A stretch of 64,000 nucleotides of DNA from Halococcus saccharolyticus DSM 5350 (GTDB lineage Archaea; Halobacteriota; Halobacteria; Halobacteriales; Halococcaceae). Numbering within the stretch: position 1 is the first letter of the stretch; every line of letters begins with the position of its first letter. This document shows positions 9,220-18,835 of this stretch, one piece after another. Under the pieces are notes generated by a model that did not search any database, had not been told where the DNA came from, and saw only the letters and a program-made list of their open reading frames with translations. The position numbers and the translations under genes were made by a program. The stretch covers positions 83,227 to 147,226 of the forward strand of contig NZ_AOMD01000029.1 of the NCBI RefSeq assembly GCF_000336915.1, in the 5' to 3' direction.

Positions 9220-9633
9220 CTATAGGTTGAACTCGATATCCGTGTCAGCAAGGTACGTCGCACCCTGCTCGACCGCCTGTTCGGCCGACGGTCGATCCTG
9301 CATCACGAACACGGTGTTGTTCCCTTGGCTCGTGTGGTACACCGAGTTCCGAAGGATATCCGCGTGGTCGGTGTACTTCCTTTTCACCACGCAGAACGTC
9401 TCGATATCGTCGGTTGCCACGCGAGTGACTTCATAGAAATACTCATCCAAGAACGACTCTACTCGATCCATCTCGTCGGTGGGCACTTCGAAGCGATACT
9501 GTTCACTGTCATACCACTCGCGCAACTCGTCGAAGACCTCCTCCTGGTCGAAGTACTGACTGAAGATGTACAAGCCGGCATCTTTGACTTTGAACGCGTT
9601 GATCTCTGTGGTGTCGGCGTCGAATGTAGGCAT
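9220..9633 (-). CDS. conserved haloarchaeal hypothetical protein
   Basis: A 137-residue acidic soluble protein, chosen from the ATG at 9633 because the extra upstream residues of the longer frame look non-coding. It has an alternating beta/alpha pattern (GLYIFSQYF, then acidic helices, then TFCVVKRKY) and no cofactor motif. It is convergent with ahcY. I do not recognise a named family. Confidence 0.65.
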   Translation of the reverse strand: MPTFDADTTEINAFKVKDAGLYIFSQYFDQEEVFDELREWYDSEQYRFEVPTDEMDRVESFLDEYFYEVTRVATDDIETFCVVKRKYTDHADILRNSVYHTSQGNNTVFVMQDRPSAEQAVEQGATYLADTDIEFNL

Positions 9634-10148
9634 GAGTTGAACACTACTTTGATTCTGGGAGGTTTCGACGTCCTGTACTGGTTGAGCAGCGGTACTCACC
9701 CCGAGCACAAATCCTTTGCTAGCGATCACCACAGCTGCAGCAACAGACTTCTCTCTTGTTTCTCCGACGTGGCCATGCCAATTGGCAACAAGAACTAAGA
9801 AGTGGGAGCCTGTATAGAAGTGTGCAGGTGTGTTTGCCTGTGCTACGTGCGGTCAACACGGGGACACCGTGCGTAGGAGCATACGCGAACCACGGGCCGG
9901 GGGTCAAACCGACCGGCCCATTTTCCCAGCCAGACACTCGCTAGGGGATGGCTTCGGGAGCTTGCCGGCGCGCTCATCTGTGGCCCGCTAGCGAGCACAA
10001 ATGGTGTCGTGACACATCGCGTTTCGAGTGACAATCCCACCGCTGGATGGTGGTTTTTCTAATGAATGCACTGCTTCACCGAGATCGACGTCCACAATTG
10101 ATCTGACAACCACACTGTCCACAGAGATGGTGGACGGACGGGCTGTCT
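9634..10148. ncRNA. gene-free stretch with six successive hairpins, candidate structured RNA
   Basis: No convincing ORF was found in 515 bases. Between 9825 and 10015 there are consecutive inverted repeats: CAGG/CCTG (9825-9840), CACGG/CCGTG (9857-9871), GCGTA/TACGC (9871-9886), GGCCGG/CCGGCC (9895-9918), CTCGCTAG/CTAGCGAG (9937-9995) and GTGTC/GACAC (10004-10015). A TATA-like TGTATAGA precedes them at 9811. It does not match the archaeal SRP RNA or RNase P RNA motifs that I know. It could be a non-coding RNA or a decayed mobile element end. Confidence 0.35.
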
Positions 10149-10454
10149 CTATCGCTCCGAATCAGTACCCGCTTCTGTCTCTGATTCGGAGGGGCGCTGC
10201 GAGAGGCGGTCGAATCGCGATTGCGCGCGCTCTGCGCGCTGGTCGGTCTCCTCAGCTTTGTAGGTCGCGTTCCGTACTTCCCCATCCACAACGCTCACGT
10301 ACAGAACCGCGTCTTGGTGGCGACCACTCTCCGGCAGTTCTGGCTTTGGGAGAAGGATGTCGTCAACAGTTTCGCCATCGCGTTCGAGCAACAGCACGGC
10401 GAGGTCTTCTTCGAAGCGATCAACCACTGCCGTGTACTTGCCGTCGGATGGCAT
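10149..10454 (-). CDS. DUF3006 family protein
   Basis: A 101-residue protein starting with a beta-rich segment (YTAVVDRFEEDLAVLLLERDGE) typical of DUF3006, followed by a charged tail rich in Arg, Glu and Ser. It sits 3 bases after the metallo-beta-lactamase lipoprotein gene on the same strand. DUF3006 genes are often found beside ComEC-type metallo-beta-lactamase proteins, so the two probably act together. The biochemical role is unknown. Confidence 0.85.
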   Translation of the reverse strand: MPSDGKYTAVVDRFEEDLAVLLLERDGETVDDILLPKPELPESGRHQDAVLYVSVVDGEVRNATYKAEETDQRAERAQSRFDRLSQRPSESETEAGTDSER

Positions 10455-10457
10455 TGT

Positions 10458-12050
10458 TTAGTATTCCTCCTCGATGACGCGCTCGCCTTGGTCGTTTGTG
10501 ACGATAATCGTATCGCCGCCATTGTTCCAGATTGCCGATCCGGAACCCCAGTAGAGATCAGTGTTGGTGTTGGTCCCCTCGCCGGTGTGCAAGGTAATCG
10601 TCTCACCAGCACCGAGAACGGTATTCGAAGGAATCGTATACTCGTGGTCGGCTGCGTCTGCGACGGTCCATCCTGAGAGATCAAGGCCCTCGCTCCCGGT
10701 GTTTTCGAAGACGATGTACTCGTCGTTGAGGTTGTCGCTCTCATCGCCCTCGGCGTCCGCGTGTACTTCGGTGATACCTAGCGATCCGGCGGTGCTGGAT
10801 GTCTCAGTCCGTTCTCCACCGTCAGTTATGGTCGGTGTTGGCGTACTCTCGGTCTCCGAAGATGTTTGGGTCACTGTTGACGTTGGAGTCGGAGCCGGGG
10901 TTTGGGTTGACTCTGTTCCGACGGTGACCGTCGTGCGTTGTTCGACCGGGGTATCGGAGCCAGGTTCGACCGATTGTCCATCACGGAGCGAGCCAGGGTC
11001 GGTGGGTGCAGTCTGCTGGGTAGCAATGGAGACCGCTTCGCCATCGCTGCTCATGACGATGTTCCCGTGGGTGGCAGTCCAGTAGGCGGCGATATCGCGC
11101 TCTCCGAGCCGTTTGAGCGCTTCCTCAGCGGGATGTCCGTACTGTGAATCATACGCACTGGAGATGACCGTCACCTGTGGCTGCACAGCATCGAGGAACG
11201 GGCCAGTATTGCTGCCGGCGCTGCCGTGGTGCGCCGATTTGAGAACGATTGACTGGAGATCGCCACTGTATTCGTCGACGAGATAGCCTTCGCCGTCCTC
11301 CTCGACGTCACCGGGAAGCATGAAGCGCGTCTGACCGAGTGTGAGTTGGAGGACAACGCTGTTTTCGTTGCCCTGCTCGCTATCGAGGTACGGTTCGGGC
11401 GGAGCGAGGACCTTGGTGCTCACTCCCTCAAAGGGGATTGAATCACCGGCGCGGGTTTCGTAGAGTTGAACATCGTGTTCCTCGACAGCATCGAGATACT
11501 CTTGATAGGTCTGTGAACTGGAAGCAAGACCGGGATCGTACACCGCGCCGATGCCGTTGGCTTGGGTTTCGTAGTAGTCGATAACGGCTTCGTGGCCGCC
11601 GATGTGGTCGGCATCAGCGTGGCTGGTAACGAGGTAATCGATGCGGTCGATGCCGTGTTGGCGGAGATAGTCGAGGACGATTTCGCCGTCGTCTCGATAA
11701 TCGCCAGTGTCGATGAGCATGGTTTCGTTGGTCGGCCCGATGATGAGGGTAGCGTCACCCTGTCCGACGTTGATATAATGGATATCGAGCGTCCCTTCGA
11801 GAGAGGTGTTCGATTGCGTGGCAGCAGCAGTTTGGGTGATGTCTTCGTTTGAGGATGCGGCCGTGGCAGTGGGTGTTTGCGTCCCGCTCTGTGTGGCTGC
11901 TGTGCCGGCTGTACGTTCCATCTGTGTAGAGCCAGCAGTCAGATCAGTGCCAGCGGTCGCCGCGGTTTGATTCCCGCCGGGAGTCCCAGCGCAACCAGCG
12001 AGTACGACGAGGCCGCCGAGGAGGAGTACAATAAGTGTGCGGCGATTCAT
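10458..12050 (-). CDS. lipoprotein with ComEC-like metallo-beta-lactamase and lamin-tail domains
   Basis: A 530-residue exported protein. The signal peptide ends in the lipobox LAGCAGTP, and a Thr/Ser/Gln-rich spacer follows. Residues about 90-340 are a metallo-beta-lactamase fold of the ComEC/Rec2 type with the metal motif SHADADHIGGH near 145. A long Thr/Pro-rich linker leads to a lamin-tail domain (about 420-530; LDLSGWTVADAADHEY). The protein should be anchored outside the membrane as a hydrolase, possibly on nucleic acid or a phosphodiester. It is the first gene of a pair with the DUF3006 gene. Confidence 0.92.
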   Translation of the reverse strand: MNRRTLIVLLLGGLVVLAGCAGTPGGNQTAATAGTDLTAGSTQMERTAGTAATQSGTQTPTATAASSNEDITQTAAATQSNTSLEGTLDIHYINVGQGDATLIIGPTNETMLIDTGDYRDDGEIVLDYLRQHGIDRIDYLVTSHADADHIGGHEAVIDYYETQANGIGAVYDPGLASSSQTYQEYLDAVEEHDVQLYETRAGDSIPFEGVSTKVLAPPEPYLDSEQGNENSVVLQLTLGQTRFMLPGDVEEDGEGYLVDEYSGDLQSIVLKSAHHGSAGSNTGPFLDAVQPQVTVISSAYDSQYGHPAEEALKRLGERDIAAYWTATHGNIVMSSDGEAVSIATQQTAPTDPGSLRDGQSVEPGSDTPVEQRTTVTVGTESTQTPAPTPTSTVTQTSSETESTPTPTITDGGERTETSSTAGSLGITEVHADAEGDESDNLNDEYIVFENTGSEGLDLSGWTVADAADHEYTIPSNTVLGAGETITLHTGEGTNTNTDLYWGSGSAIWNNGGDTIIVTNDQGERVIEEEY

Positions 12051-12428
12051 GGTCGGTTCACACGGGTATCTGGACTTATCGCGGATATGTTGTTCTTAGA
12101 GTGTGGCGTAATAAACGGTTGGTGGAATATTATCGTTGGCAGATTGCGTTGTTTTGTCCCCAGTTGCGTCTATTTTCTGCTGTTCGCCGGCGACGTCAGA
12201 ACGCTGAGTGTAGAGACCAATCGAATCGCTACCAACGGGCCGTCATAGAACAGTTGGCATAGGTTTCACGTATCGGCCGAGGGGCCCGCTATCGCTAGCT
12301 TTGAATAGCGACACTACTGGCTGCTTATCAGACACTGTTTTTCGCGCTGCTGGTGAGGTGTATGACGAGTTCTATGTTACTTTGTACCAAGGCTTATTAC
12401 CGCTGACGCATAACTTCAATCGGTTCAC
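12051..12428. other. divergent intergenic region, promoters only
   Basis: It lies between the lipoprotein (leftward) and the DUF4013 gene (rightward). The A/T-rich CTTATTACC near 12392 may be the rightward TATA box. No gene, repeat or RNA was found. Confidence 0.4.
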
Positions 12429-13160
12429 ATGGATGTAGACATCGAGACGCTGGCGCGGTATCCGATGGAATCGGACGACTGGATAGTCACGGTGCTGATT
12501 GGAGGATTCGCATTGTTGTTTTCGTTTCTCATCGTCCCGTGGTTCGTTGTGTCGGGGTACTTAGTCCGCGCGATCCGGTCAGGAATGGAGCATGCCGAGC
12601 ACCCGCCCGTGTTCGATGAGTGGGGTGACTTACTGAAAGAGGGAGTTGTAGCGGGTATCATCGGATTCATCTATCAGCTCATCCCGCTAGTCGTGTTCGG
12701 CGTGTTCGTTGGTGGATCAGTTCTGGCCCTGCTCACGGGATCGGATGCAGGGGCCGGTCTCGGATTCCTCGGGTTCTTCGGAGGGTTGTTCCTCTGGTGG
12801 ATTCTTGCCCTCGCGTTTGGGTATGTCGGCTTCGCAGGAGTTGCCAACTATGCGAGGAAAGGCACGTTCGGTGCGGGGTTCGATTTCGGCATTATCACTG
12901 ATGTCGTGACTTCGCGAGAGTATTTGATCGCGTGGGCCTACGTCATCGGGCTGAATATCGTGGTGGGACTCATCGTGACCGTCCTCAATATCGTCCCTAT
13001 CCTTGGGGGCATCGTGGGAGTGTTCGTTGGGTTTTACGCGCTTATCATTGCCGCGTGGCTGTGGGGAGACGGATTCGCGGCGGCAACCGATGGGCGACAA
13101 GTGCCTGAGAGTTCCCCACCAGAGGACCCCTCTGCCAGCTTCGGTCAATTCGAGTCGTAG
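12429..13160 (+). CDS. DUF4013 family membrane protein
   Basis: A 243-residue protein with about six hydrophobic helices. It has the opening pattern of DUF4013 proteins: an acidic N-terminus with a tryptophan (ESDDWIVTVLIGG), then GYLVRAIRSGMEHAEHPPVFDEWGDLLKEG. Glycine-rich helices follow and the C-terminal tail is cytoplasmic and acidic. The function of the family is not known. No operon partner is visible. Confidence 0.88.
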   Translation: MDVDIETLARYPMESDDWIVTVLIGGFALLFSFLIVPWFVVSGYLVRAIRSGMEHAEHPPVFDEWGDLLKEGVVAGIIGFIYQLIPLVVFGVFVGGSVLALLTGSDAGAGLGFLGFFGGLFLWWILALAFGYVGFAGVANYARKGTFGAGFDFGIITDVVTSREYLIAWAYVIGLNIVVGLIVTVLNIVPILGGIVGVFVGFYALIIAAWLWGDGFAAATDGRQVPESSPPEDPSASFGQFES

Positions 13161-13790
13161 TCGGGTGAAGACGTACTCATCATAGTGAGGATATCTGTGG
13201 TGAGTCCGGTGAGTCCGCAATATACGAAACCGATGGGAGTGAGTACGTATGCGCAAGGCTGAGGCCGATGAAGAACGCAAAGAGACGCGTCTTCAGAGAC
13301 TCAAACCCCTTTGGTAGGCTGTGTGATCGGGGCGCTCGACTGAGGGGTCGGCGACCGAGTCAGCGTGCTGTTCGCGAGCGTTTTCACTGGTCGCGATACC
13401 GGGACGATTGGAATCTTCGCAGACCTGTTCAGTCCCGAATTGTCACTTCTGGAACTGTTCGCTTGTCGGAACGAGTGTCGGTTGCCCGTGTTCGTGGTCC
13501 GAGTCTGTGCCATGATCGGTCATTACATGTCGAGTACCACCGCCGCAAATAGCTTAACCGACTGTCAACAAATCATACGCAGTGTTGGGTGAACAGGCGT
13601 CGATCACCGGACGAACGATTCCCCCTCTCCAACGACCGTCCGCCTGCGTATTCCCGTTCCAGCTGCCGGTTTCGGCGGTCCGATGTGATCAGGCGATAGT
13701 TGGCGTGGGACTCAACGATCAGCCGATTGCTTGCCCGGGAGAGCGATCGCGAGTGATGACACGACAATGCTCTCAACGAAGTGATCAGTC
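13161..13790. other. gene-poor 630-base stretch, possible remnants
   Basis: A 22-codon ORF (MRKAEADEERKETRLQRLKPLW, 13249-13317) follows an ATATAC box, and a frame with one stop between about 13310 and 13510 resembles a decayed membrane-protein segment. Neither can be supported as a functional gene. No known RNA was recognised. Confidence 0.3.
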
Positions 13791-14435
13791 ATGAGTGTGA
13801 TCGCTGTTGCCGACATCGGCCACCCGGACATGTCGTTGGATCCTACGATTCACGAGTGTCCCGACACAACGATTCGGGTTGTCCATCACTCTGGGACTGA
13901 CCCCGAGACGGGGATTTTCTTCTACATCGTCGAGAACCCTGGCGAAGGATTCGAACAACAACTAGACGAGGATCATACGGTTGCGGAATGGGGGTTGGTG
14001 GCGGGCTTGGAGCCGACCCGTGTCTATCGGATACGCCACCCCCCGGAGACCAAGCTCATCTCGCCGAAGACGAGCGAACTCAGCGGACTGATGCGCAGGG
14101 CGATTACCAACGCCCGCGGGTGGACAGTCCGACTCCAATTTCCCGATCGGAACGCGCTCGCCGCACTCGCCGAGTACTGCGACACCGAGAACATCTCGTT
14201 CACCCTCCAGAAAATGTTCCGGCAGGACGAATGGGACGGCGGTGTACCCACGGGACTGACCGAAGCCCAGCGCGAAGCGCTGATGACAGCCTACGAGAAC
14301 GGCTACTTCGAGGAGCCACGCGAGGCGCGTCTCGACGACATCGCGGACGAGCTTGGCCTCTCGCCGACCGCCATCGGCGGCCGCATCCGTCGTGGGACGG
14401 CAAAGCTCGTCGAGACGACACTTTTCGACGACTAA
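13791..14435 (+). CDS. Bat-type (bacterio-opsin activator-like) transcription regulator
   Basis: A 214-residue protein. The C-terminal domain (about 155-214) is the HTH_10 domain of the bacterio-opsin activator family: LTEAQREALMTAYENGYFEEPRE, then DIADELGLSPTAIGGRIRRG. The N-terminal part has beta-rich segments like the Bat-type sensory domain, but there is no PAS or GAF domain. These proteins bind DNA and activate or repress target genes. The target is not evident. A shorter damaged relative lies at about 28.8 kb. Confidence 0.9.
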   Translation: MSVIAVADIGHPDMSLDPTIHECPDTTIRVVHHSGTDPETGIFFYIVENPGEGFEQQLDEDHTVAEWGLVAGLEPTRVYRIRHPPETKLISPKTSELSGLMRRAITNARGWTVRLQFPDRNALAALAEYCDTENISFTLQKMFRQDEWDGGVPTGLTEAQREALMTAYENGYFEEPREARLDDIADELGLSPTAIGGRIRRGTAKLVETTLFDD

Positions 14436-15458
14436 CCTGAGCTGCGTGAATGGCGTACAGCCACCGTTCGATCACAGTCCATTGTTGTCATCGTCGAGCG
14501 AGGATCGATCGGTTTCGATCTGTACTATTCAATGTCGAGTCGGCTGAATTTCGAGTCGGGATGCAGCTGACAGCGGAGGAGTTCGAAAAACCTCCCGCGA
14601 AACGGGTGTTCAATCGCCCGAGAAGAACACTGTTACCCCCATCATTGTGCAAAATGTCCGGCGATCATCGCGCATCGTCCTGGCGACTCAGCAAGCGTGT
14701 AAACGGACTCTCGCGGCGAGCGCGCCCGGAACAATGGGTTTCGGTGGCAGGATATTGGTAACGGCCTCGGTCGCTATCCGTGGACAGAGCCCGCCAGCAA
14801 CGCCGCACGCACTCGCGATCGCGATCCATCGGGGAGAGTAAGTTGAGGGTGAGCAATCCCAACCATACCAGAGTCTCCCCAAGTGTGCACTTCGAACGCA
14901 CAACCGTAGCCCTTTCGTTAACTATCACTTCACGCTCATATTGCTCAAGGTCTGATTCTCGACGTCAACATGGTTCGTGCTCAATATCGCAGTCAACTTC
15001 GACGTCATAACCCCGTAGTCGACGGCACGCTCTAGCGATGGGGCATCTGGTGGATGAACTCGGTACTTGGTTCGGTACCTCCGACTCGCGTGTTCTTCCA
15101 GAGATATCGACGACAAAATCGCGATCGGCCTACACATCAATGGACATGGGTATTGACCCCCATCCCAACGACTGGGACGACGGAATACAAGTCACCACGA
15201 GATAAATCGCGGGTCTTGGAACGCCAATCGACGTCGGTCAATAAGAGGCGGTATCTCGCCCGCCAGTAGCCACGCTTTCAGTTACGGAGAGTGCTCCGGC
15301 GTGATTGTCATCAAAGTCCCATGCCACATTTCAACACATTTCACGGTCGAATTTCGGACTCAGAAGCGTGAAACGATCTGGAATCGTCCGAAAAGGTTCG
15401 GAACAGCTACCTGGAGTTAAGAACGTGCCCCGACTCTTGACAGGCCGAAGACACCGTG
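14436..15458. other. 1-kb gene-free stretch with repeat copy and decayed DNA
   Basis: It contains one copy of a 130-base dispersed repeat (14672-14800), listed separately. Short frames on both strands do not resemble proteins. The start of transcription for the lipoprotein gene at 15459 should lie near the right end. Otherwise nothing was recognised. Confidence 0.4.
14672..14800 (+). repeat. dispersed repeat, copy 1
   Basis: About 130 bases, closely similar in the same orientation to 21031-21161. The shared segment starts GCATCGTC, contains GGCGAGCGCGCCCGGAACAA, and ends GAGCCCGCCAGCA. Small insertions and deletions between the copies shift every reading frame, so it is not coding. Copy 2 runs directly into an IS1595-type transposase fragment, which suggests that both are remnants of one transposon type. 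Confidence 0.75.
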
Positions 15459-15881
15459 ATGTCAAAACTATCCGATCGATTGGAAGGCGTTCAGACGAAG
15501 CGCATCGCCATGGTTGGCCTCGTGGCCGTCATGCTCGTGGTTGCTGGATGTAGTGGAGGCGGGGGTGGCAACAACACCAGCGGTGATGGAGCCACTGCTG
15601 CTGCCGGTGAAGATACCACCGCTGCTGAAGAGGAAGCCACCGCGGCCGAGGAAGAAGAGACGACTGCTGCTGAGGAAGAGGAAACCACCGCCGCTGAGGA
15701 AGAGGAGGAGACCACTGCTGGTGAAGAGACGACAGCTGGCGAAGAGGAAGCCACCGCTGGCGAGGAAGAAACGACTGCTGCTGGCGAAGAAACCATGATG
15801 GAAAACGGGACCTCGATGGAAAACGAGACCATGATGGGGAACGGAACCTCGATGGAGACTGAGACTACAGCAAGCAGCTAA
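15459..15881 (+). CDS. low-complexity Glu/Thr-rich lipoprotein
   Basis: A 140-residue secreted protein. A signal peptide with a hydrophobic core (AMVGLVAVMLVVAGC) ends in a lipobox at Cys, so it is lipid-anchored. The mature part has no folded domain. It is a run of AAEEEETT-type units, ending in repeated MENGTSMENETMMGNGT. The high Thr content fits O-glycosylation and the Glu content fits life in high salt. GTG at 15456 is an alternative start. The role is unknown; a surface spacer is possible. Confidence 0.75.
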   Translation: MSKLSDRLEGVQTKRIAMVGLVAVMLVVAGCSGGGGGNNTSGDGATAAAGEDTTAAEEEATAAEEEETTAAEEEETTAAEEEEETTAGEETTAGEEEATAGEEETTAAGEETMMENGTSMENETMMGNGTSMETETTASS

Positions 15882-16554
15882 CACTCCCTCTGTAGGGACC
15901 AGAGGCTGAATTACCGAAGATTTTTCGAGAACGTCCCTAACATCTTTCCGTCTTCACGCCAATGAGTGACATGGGGGCGCGCTACAACCCGGGTGCTTGT
16001 CATGGATCGTTCGCGCTCCATACCGCCATCATCACCGTTCCCGAATATTTCGATTTCATCCGTCACGAGATACTTTCATCTGGTAGATCAAGCCTGGTAG
16101 CAGATCACGAGTACTGCCAAGACGATACTCCAATGCGTTCACGGAATGGCTGATTTCTCCTGTTGGATCGTTCCCGAAAATCACGAGGAGCGCGAGAAAC
16201 TGGTCCTCATGATTCAGATCCCGCGCTCAGCAAGACTTTTTCGAGAAAGGGTATAGTCGTATCGGGTGACCCCTTGGTAGCTGAAGACAAGCAGGTCGTT
16301 TTCTCATACATAATAAGCGTTGGAATCAATTGACGCCCTAAATTTTCACACAGGACTATGCATGACGAATCGACCTAGCCGAGTTCAGAGATGTGGGATA
16401 TCCGAGGGCATACCCTACGCGAGAGTGGAGATGACAATCGACAGTACAGAGCGGGAGGGGCGAGTTCATTAAACGGCAAACATCCACCGTTCACCGAATA
16501 TGCCTGTAGGTAGCTCCGAAGACCGGTCTACGATGCTTTGAGGATCCGTTTCGG
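15882..16554. other. 670-base stretch without a supported gene
   Basis: Short frames (for example 15962-16153, 63 codons) have no haloarchaeal protein character. The only recognisable item is one copy of a dispersed 30-base motif at 16359-16389, listed separately. Confidence 0.4.
16359..16389 (+). repeat. dispersed 30-base motif, copy 1
   Basis: TGCATGACGAATCGACCTAG followed by CCGAGTTCAG. It matches the terminus of the IS5-type element at 54666 and copies at 18799 and 47592, with an inverted copy at 47518. It is probably a solitary IS end left by an old insertion. Confidence 0.55.
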
Positions 16555-17796
16555 TTACGCGAGTCGCTCCGCAACCCGATCGCGCAGGAACTGCCCGAAT
16601 AGTGGGGCGTCGTCGAGGTGGATCAATCGCGCGATCGCAAGCGGACTACCCTCATTTGCGTCCGCCAGCGTCCCTATCCCGAGGTCGTTCATGTCGCCCA
16701 GCAGCCGATCGTAGCGCTCGTTCGAGGCCAGATACAGGAGCCGCGTCATCAAGAGCCGGCGCTCGGCCTTGGGTGCGACGTCGCGGTGCCAGAGGGTGTC
16801 GTAGACCGACATGTTCGAATCCGAGGTGTCCCGTCGTTCGGACATCAGACACCGGTCGGCGGTGATCGCGGCCGCGCGGCCCGACTTCATACAGGTGTCG
16901 ATCCCCTCGCCCCATAGCGGATCCACCGTCGGCACGGTGTCGCCGATCGCCATGAATCCCGGCGCATGGAGCCGATCGGGGGTCTGGATGTGCGCGGAGC
17001 CGCGGTGTTGGCCGCCCTCGTGACGCTTCGCGTTCGTCAGCCGCGGGTCGGTGTCAAGCCAGTGGTCGAGGTAGCCGTCAATGCTCCGGTCTCTCGTTTG
17101 GTGGTTCCGGTAGCGCTCGTTCTGGATGAAACACAGGCCGACCTTCGCGGTGTCCGCGCCGGTGTGAAAGATCCACGAGTAGCCGCCCGGTGCGAGATCG
17201 TGATCCAGCCGGAGCATCATGGCGTCCGTGAGGTCGGCGTAGCCATCGTGTTCGACCCTTATCCCATCCATCTCCCACTCGACGCCGATCGCCTGGTTCT
17301 TCCGTTCGAGGTCGCTCACATCGAGGGCCTTCGCCAGGGGCGCTGCCGGTCCGGTCGCGTCGATCACGATGTCGGCATAGACCTCCTGATCGCCGTTGTA
17401 GCGCACCCCGACCGCGTGGCCGTTCTCGGTGATCGGGGCGGTCGCACGTGCGTTGAAGCGATATTCCGCGCCTGCCTCGCGCCCGTCCTCGACGAGGAAC
17501 TGCTTGAAATCCGCGAAGTCCATTACCGCACCCGGTTGGACTCTAGTAAAGTGATCGTTCGGAGATTCGAGCACGATCTTCTCAGTGTAGTTCATCACCA
17601 CGTCGTCGGGCAAGCCGAACGCTCCCATCATCGAGGCGAAGGTCCCGGCGGTGGACTTGTTGCTCTGTCGAGGAAACTCCGCCTCGTTCTCGGTTTCGAG
17701 GACGAGCACGTCGTAGCCACGTCTGGCAACGTCGCGCGCACACTGAGCTCCGGCCGGACCGGCACCGGCGATCACTACCTCGTGTCGATCAAGCAT
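16555..17796 (-). CDS. geranylgeranyl-reductase-family FAD-dependent oxidoreductase
   Basis: A 413-residue flavoprotein. The N-terminus has the dinucleotide fold VVIAGAGPAGAQCARDVARRG with an acidic residue at the end of the second strand (VLVLETE). Further motifs include VIDATGPAAPLAKAL and GFMAIGDTVPTVDPLWGEGIDTCMKSG, which is the GD motif that binds FAD ribityl and a family-specific Gly-rich loop. It resembles digeranylgeranylglycerophospholipid reductases, which saturate archaeal isoprenoid chains, but other flavoprotein functions are possible. ATG 17796 has an AAGGAAG upstream; a start 10 codons earlier is also open. Confidence 0.85.
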   Translation of the reverse strand: MLDRHEVVIAGAGPAGAQCARDVARRGYDVLVLETENEAEFPRQSNKSTAGTFASMMGAFGLPDDVVMNYTEKIVLESPNDHFTRVQPGAVMDFADFKQFLVEDGREAGAEYRFNARATAPITENGHAVGVRYNGDQEVYADIVIDATGPAAPLAKALDVSDLERKNQAIGVEWEMDGIRVEHDGYADLTDAMMLRLDHDLAPGGYSWIFHTGADTAKVGLCFIQNERYRNHQTRDRSIDGYLDHWLDTDPRLTNAKRHEGGQHRGSAHIQTPDRLHAPGFMAIGDTVPTVDPLWGEGIDTCMKSGRAAAITADRCLMSERRDTSDSNMSVYDTLWHRDVAPKAERRLLMTRLLYLASNERYDRLLGDMNDLGIGTLADANEGSPLAIARLIHLDDAPLFGQFLRDRVAERLA

Positions 17797-18349
17797 AATT
17801 TCTTCCTTCGCGTGGAATATCGTCACAGTGCACCACCGGTACTGCGAACACCGCGAACCGGTTCGCGTATGCCATCGTCGGTCCGCCGCGGATCACTTCA
17901 CGGAATCCACTCCCGTCGTCGCCTGTGGTCACGGTCGGATCGAACCAACAGAGGGAAAGTAAAAATACGTGGCGCCTCCGCAATCCAGATCATCCTCGCA
18001 CGAGCCGAGGCGAACTACGACATCCCGTTCGACAACGATCAGTGGCGGCTCGAACGCGCGAAGGTCGACGTTGACGGAAGGAACTCCCGCCGTTCGATGC
18101 CCAGAGCGGACACCCACCCGTACCGACGAGAGGGCCAGAACAGTAGCTGTTTGCTGGAAAAAGCGTTCGGAGCCAGCGATGCGCTTGATCGAACCGACGT
18201 GACGATAATCCGGTAACAAGACGACCGTCATACCCGACAGAAACCGATGGTTCAACACTCACCACACTTCGGTACCCGTGTGTCAGCAGCAAGCCCTCCG
18301 CCACAGTGTTCTCTGTCGGACGACTTGTGGGGACGATTAGATACACGAT
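17797..18349. other. 550-base stretch without a supported gene
   Basis: The long rightward frame that covers this region is an antisense extension of the oxidoreductase gene. An A-rich AGTAAAAATACG near 17957 could be a promoter element. No RNA or repeat was recognised. Confidence 0.35.
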
Positions 18350-18673
18350 ATGGGGACGAAGCCAACGCCAGAGTCGGACTCAGCCGACACAGAACCACGT
18401 ATCGACGCGAAATCACTGGCCACAACCCCGCTGCACGACACTGCGGAGATGGTTGCAGCGGCACTCGTCGCCGACGCCACTGGCCATCACGGCCGGTCCA
18501 GGTTTTTCGAGGACGAATCTGACGGGAGTGGTGATGTTCTCGACGGATTCGTTGCGGATGTCACGACCATCGCACAGTCACAGTGCGAGCGGTGGGAGAG
18601 CTACGCCGACATAAAAACGCTGATCTGTCATCTTTCGATCGATCATCTTACGTTCGTCGCACACGATTCGTGA
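18350..18673 (+). CDS. hypothetical acidic protein, 107 residues
   Basis: The composition fits a haloarchaeal cytosolic protein: Asp/Glu-rich and Lys-poor, with a central helix (LHDTAEMVAAALVADATG). The Cys and His residues in the second half show no zinc-finger spacing. No family was recognised, and the gene stands alone. Confidence 0.45.
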   Translation: MGTKPTPESDSADTEPRIDAKSLATTPLHDTAEMVAAALVADATGHHGRSRFFEDESDGSGDVLDGFVADVTTIAQSQCERWESYADIKTLICHLSIDHLTFVAHDS

Positions 18674-18766
18674 GCGGCGGCACTATTCAGCAGACATTCA
18701 TTTCACAGCCTGTCCAGACGATTCCGAGATATTAACCTGGGATTGATTAGCGGCTGTTTATCACAT

Positions 18767-18828
18767 TGCACGGATGTCAGAACTGAATGCCTGATCCGTG
18801 CATTGACGAGCTACCTAGCCGACATCAG
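18767..18828 (+). repeat. hairpin plus dispersed 30-base motif, copy 2
   Basis: TGCACGGATGTCAG and CTGATCCGTGCA form a 12-bp stem with one bulge (18767-18802). It overlaps the dispersed motif TGCATTGACGAGCTACCTAG at 18799-18828. The end lies 8 bases from the stop of the SDR gene, so it may serve as its transcription terminator or be an IS end. Confidence 0.5.
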
Positions 18829-18835
18829 CTAACAT

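Noticed and set aside
13249..13317. 22-codon rightward ORF after an ATATAC box
   Set aside because: Too short and without a recognised relative; noted only in the intergenic entry.
16966..18216. 416-codon rightward frame
   Set aside because: It is antisense to the FAD oxidoreductase and runs out into non-coding DNA; the protein has no family.
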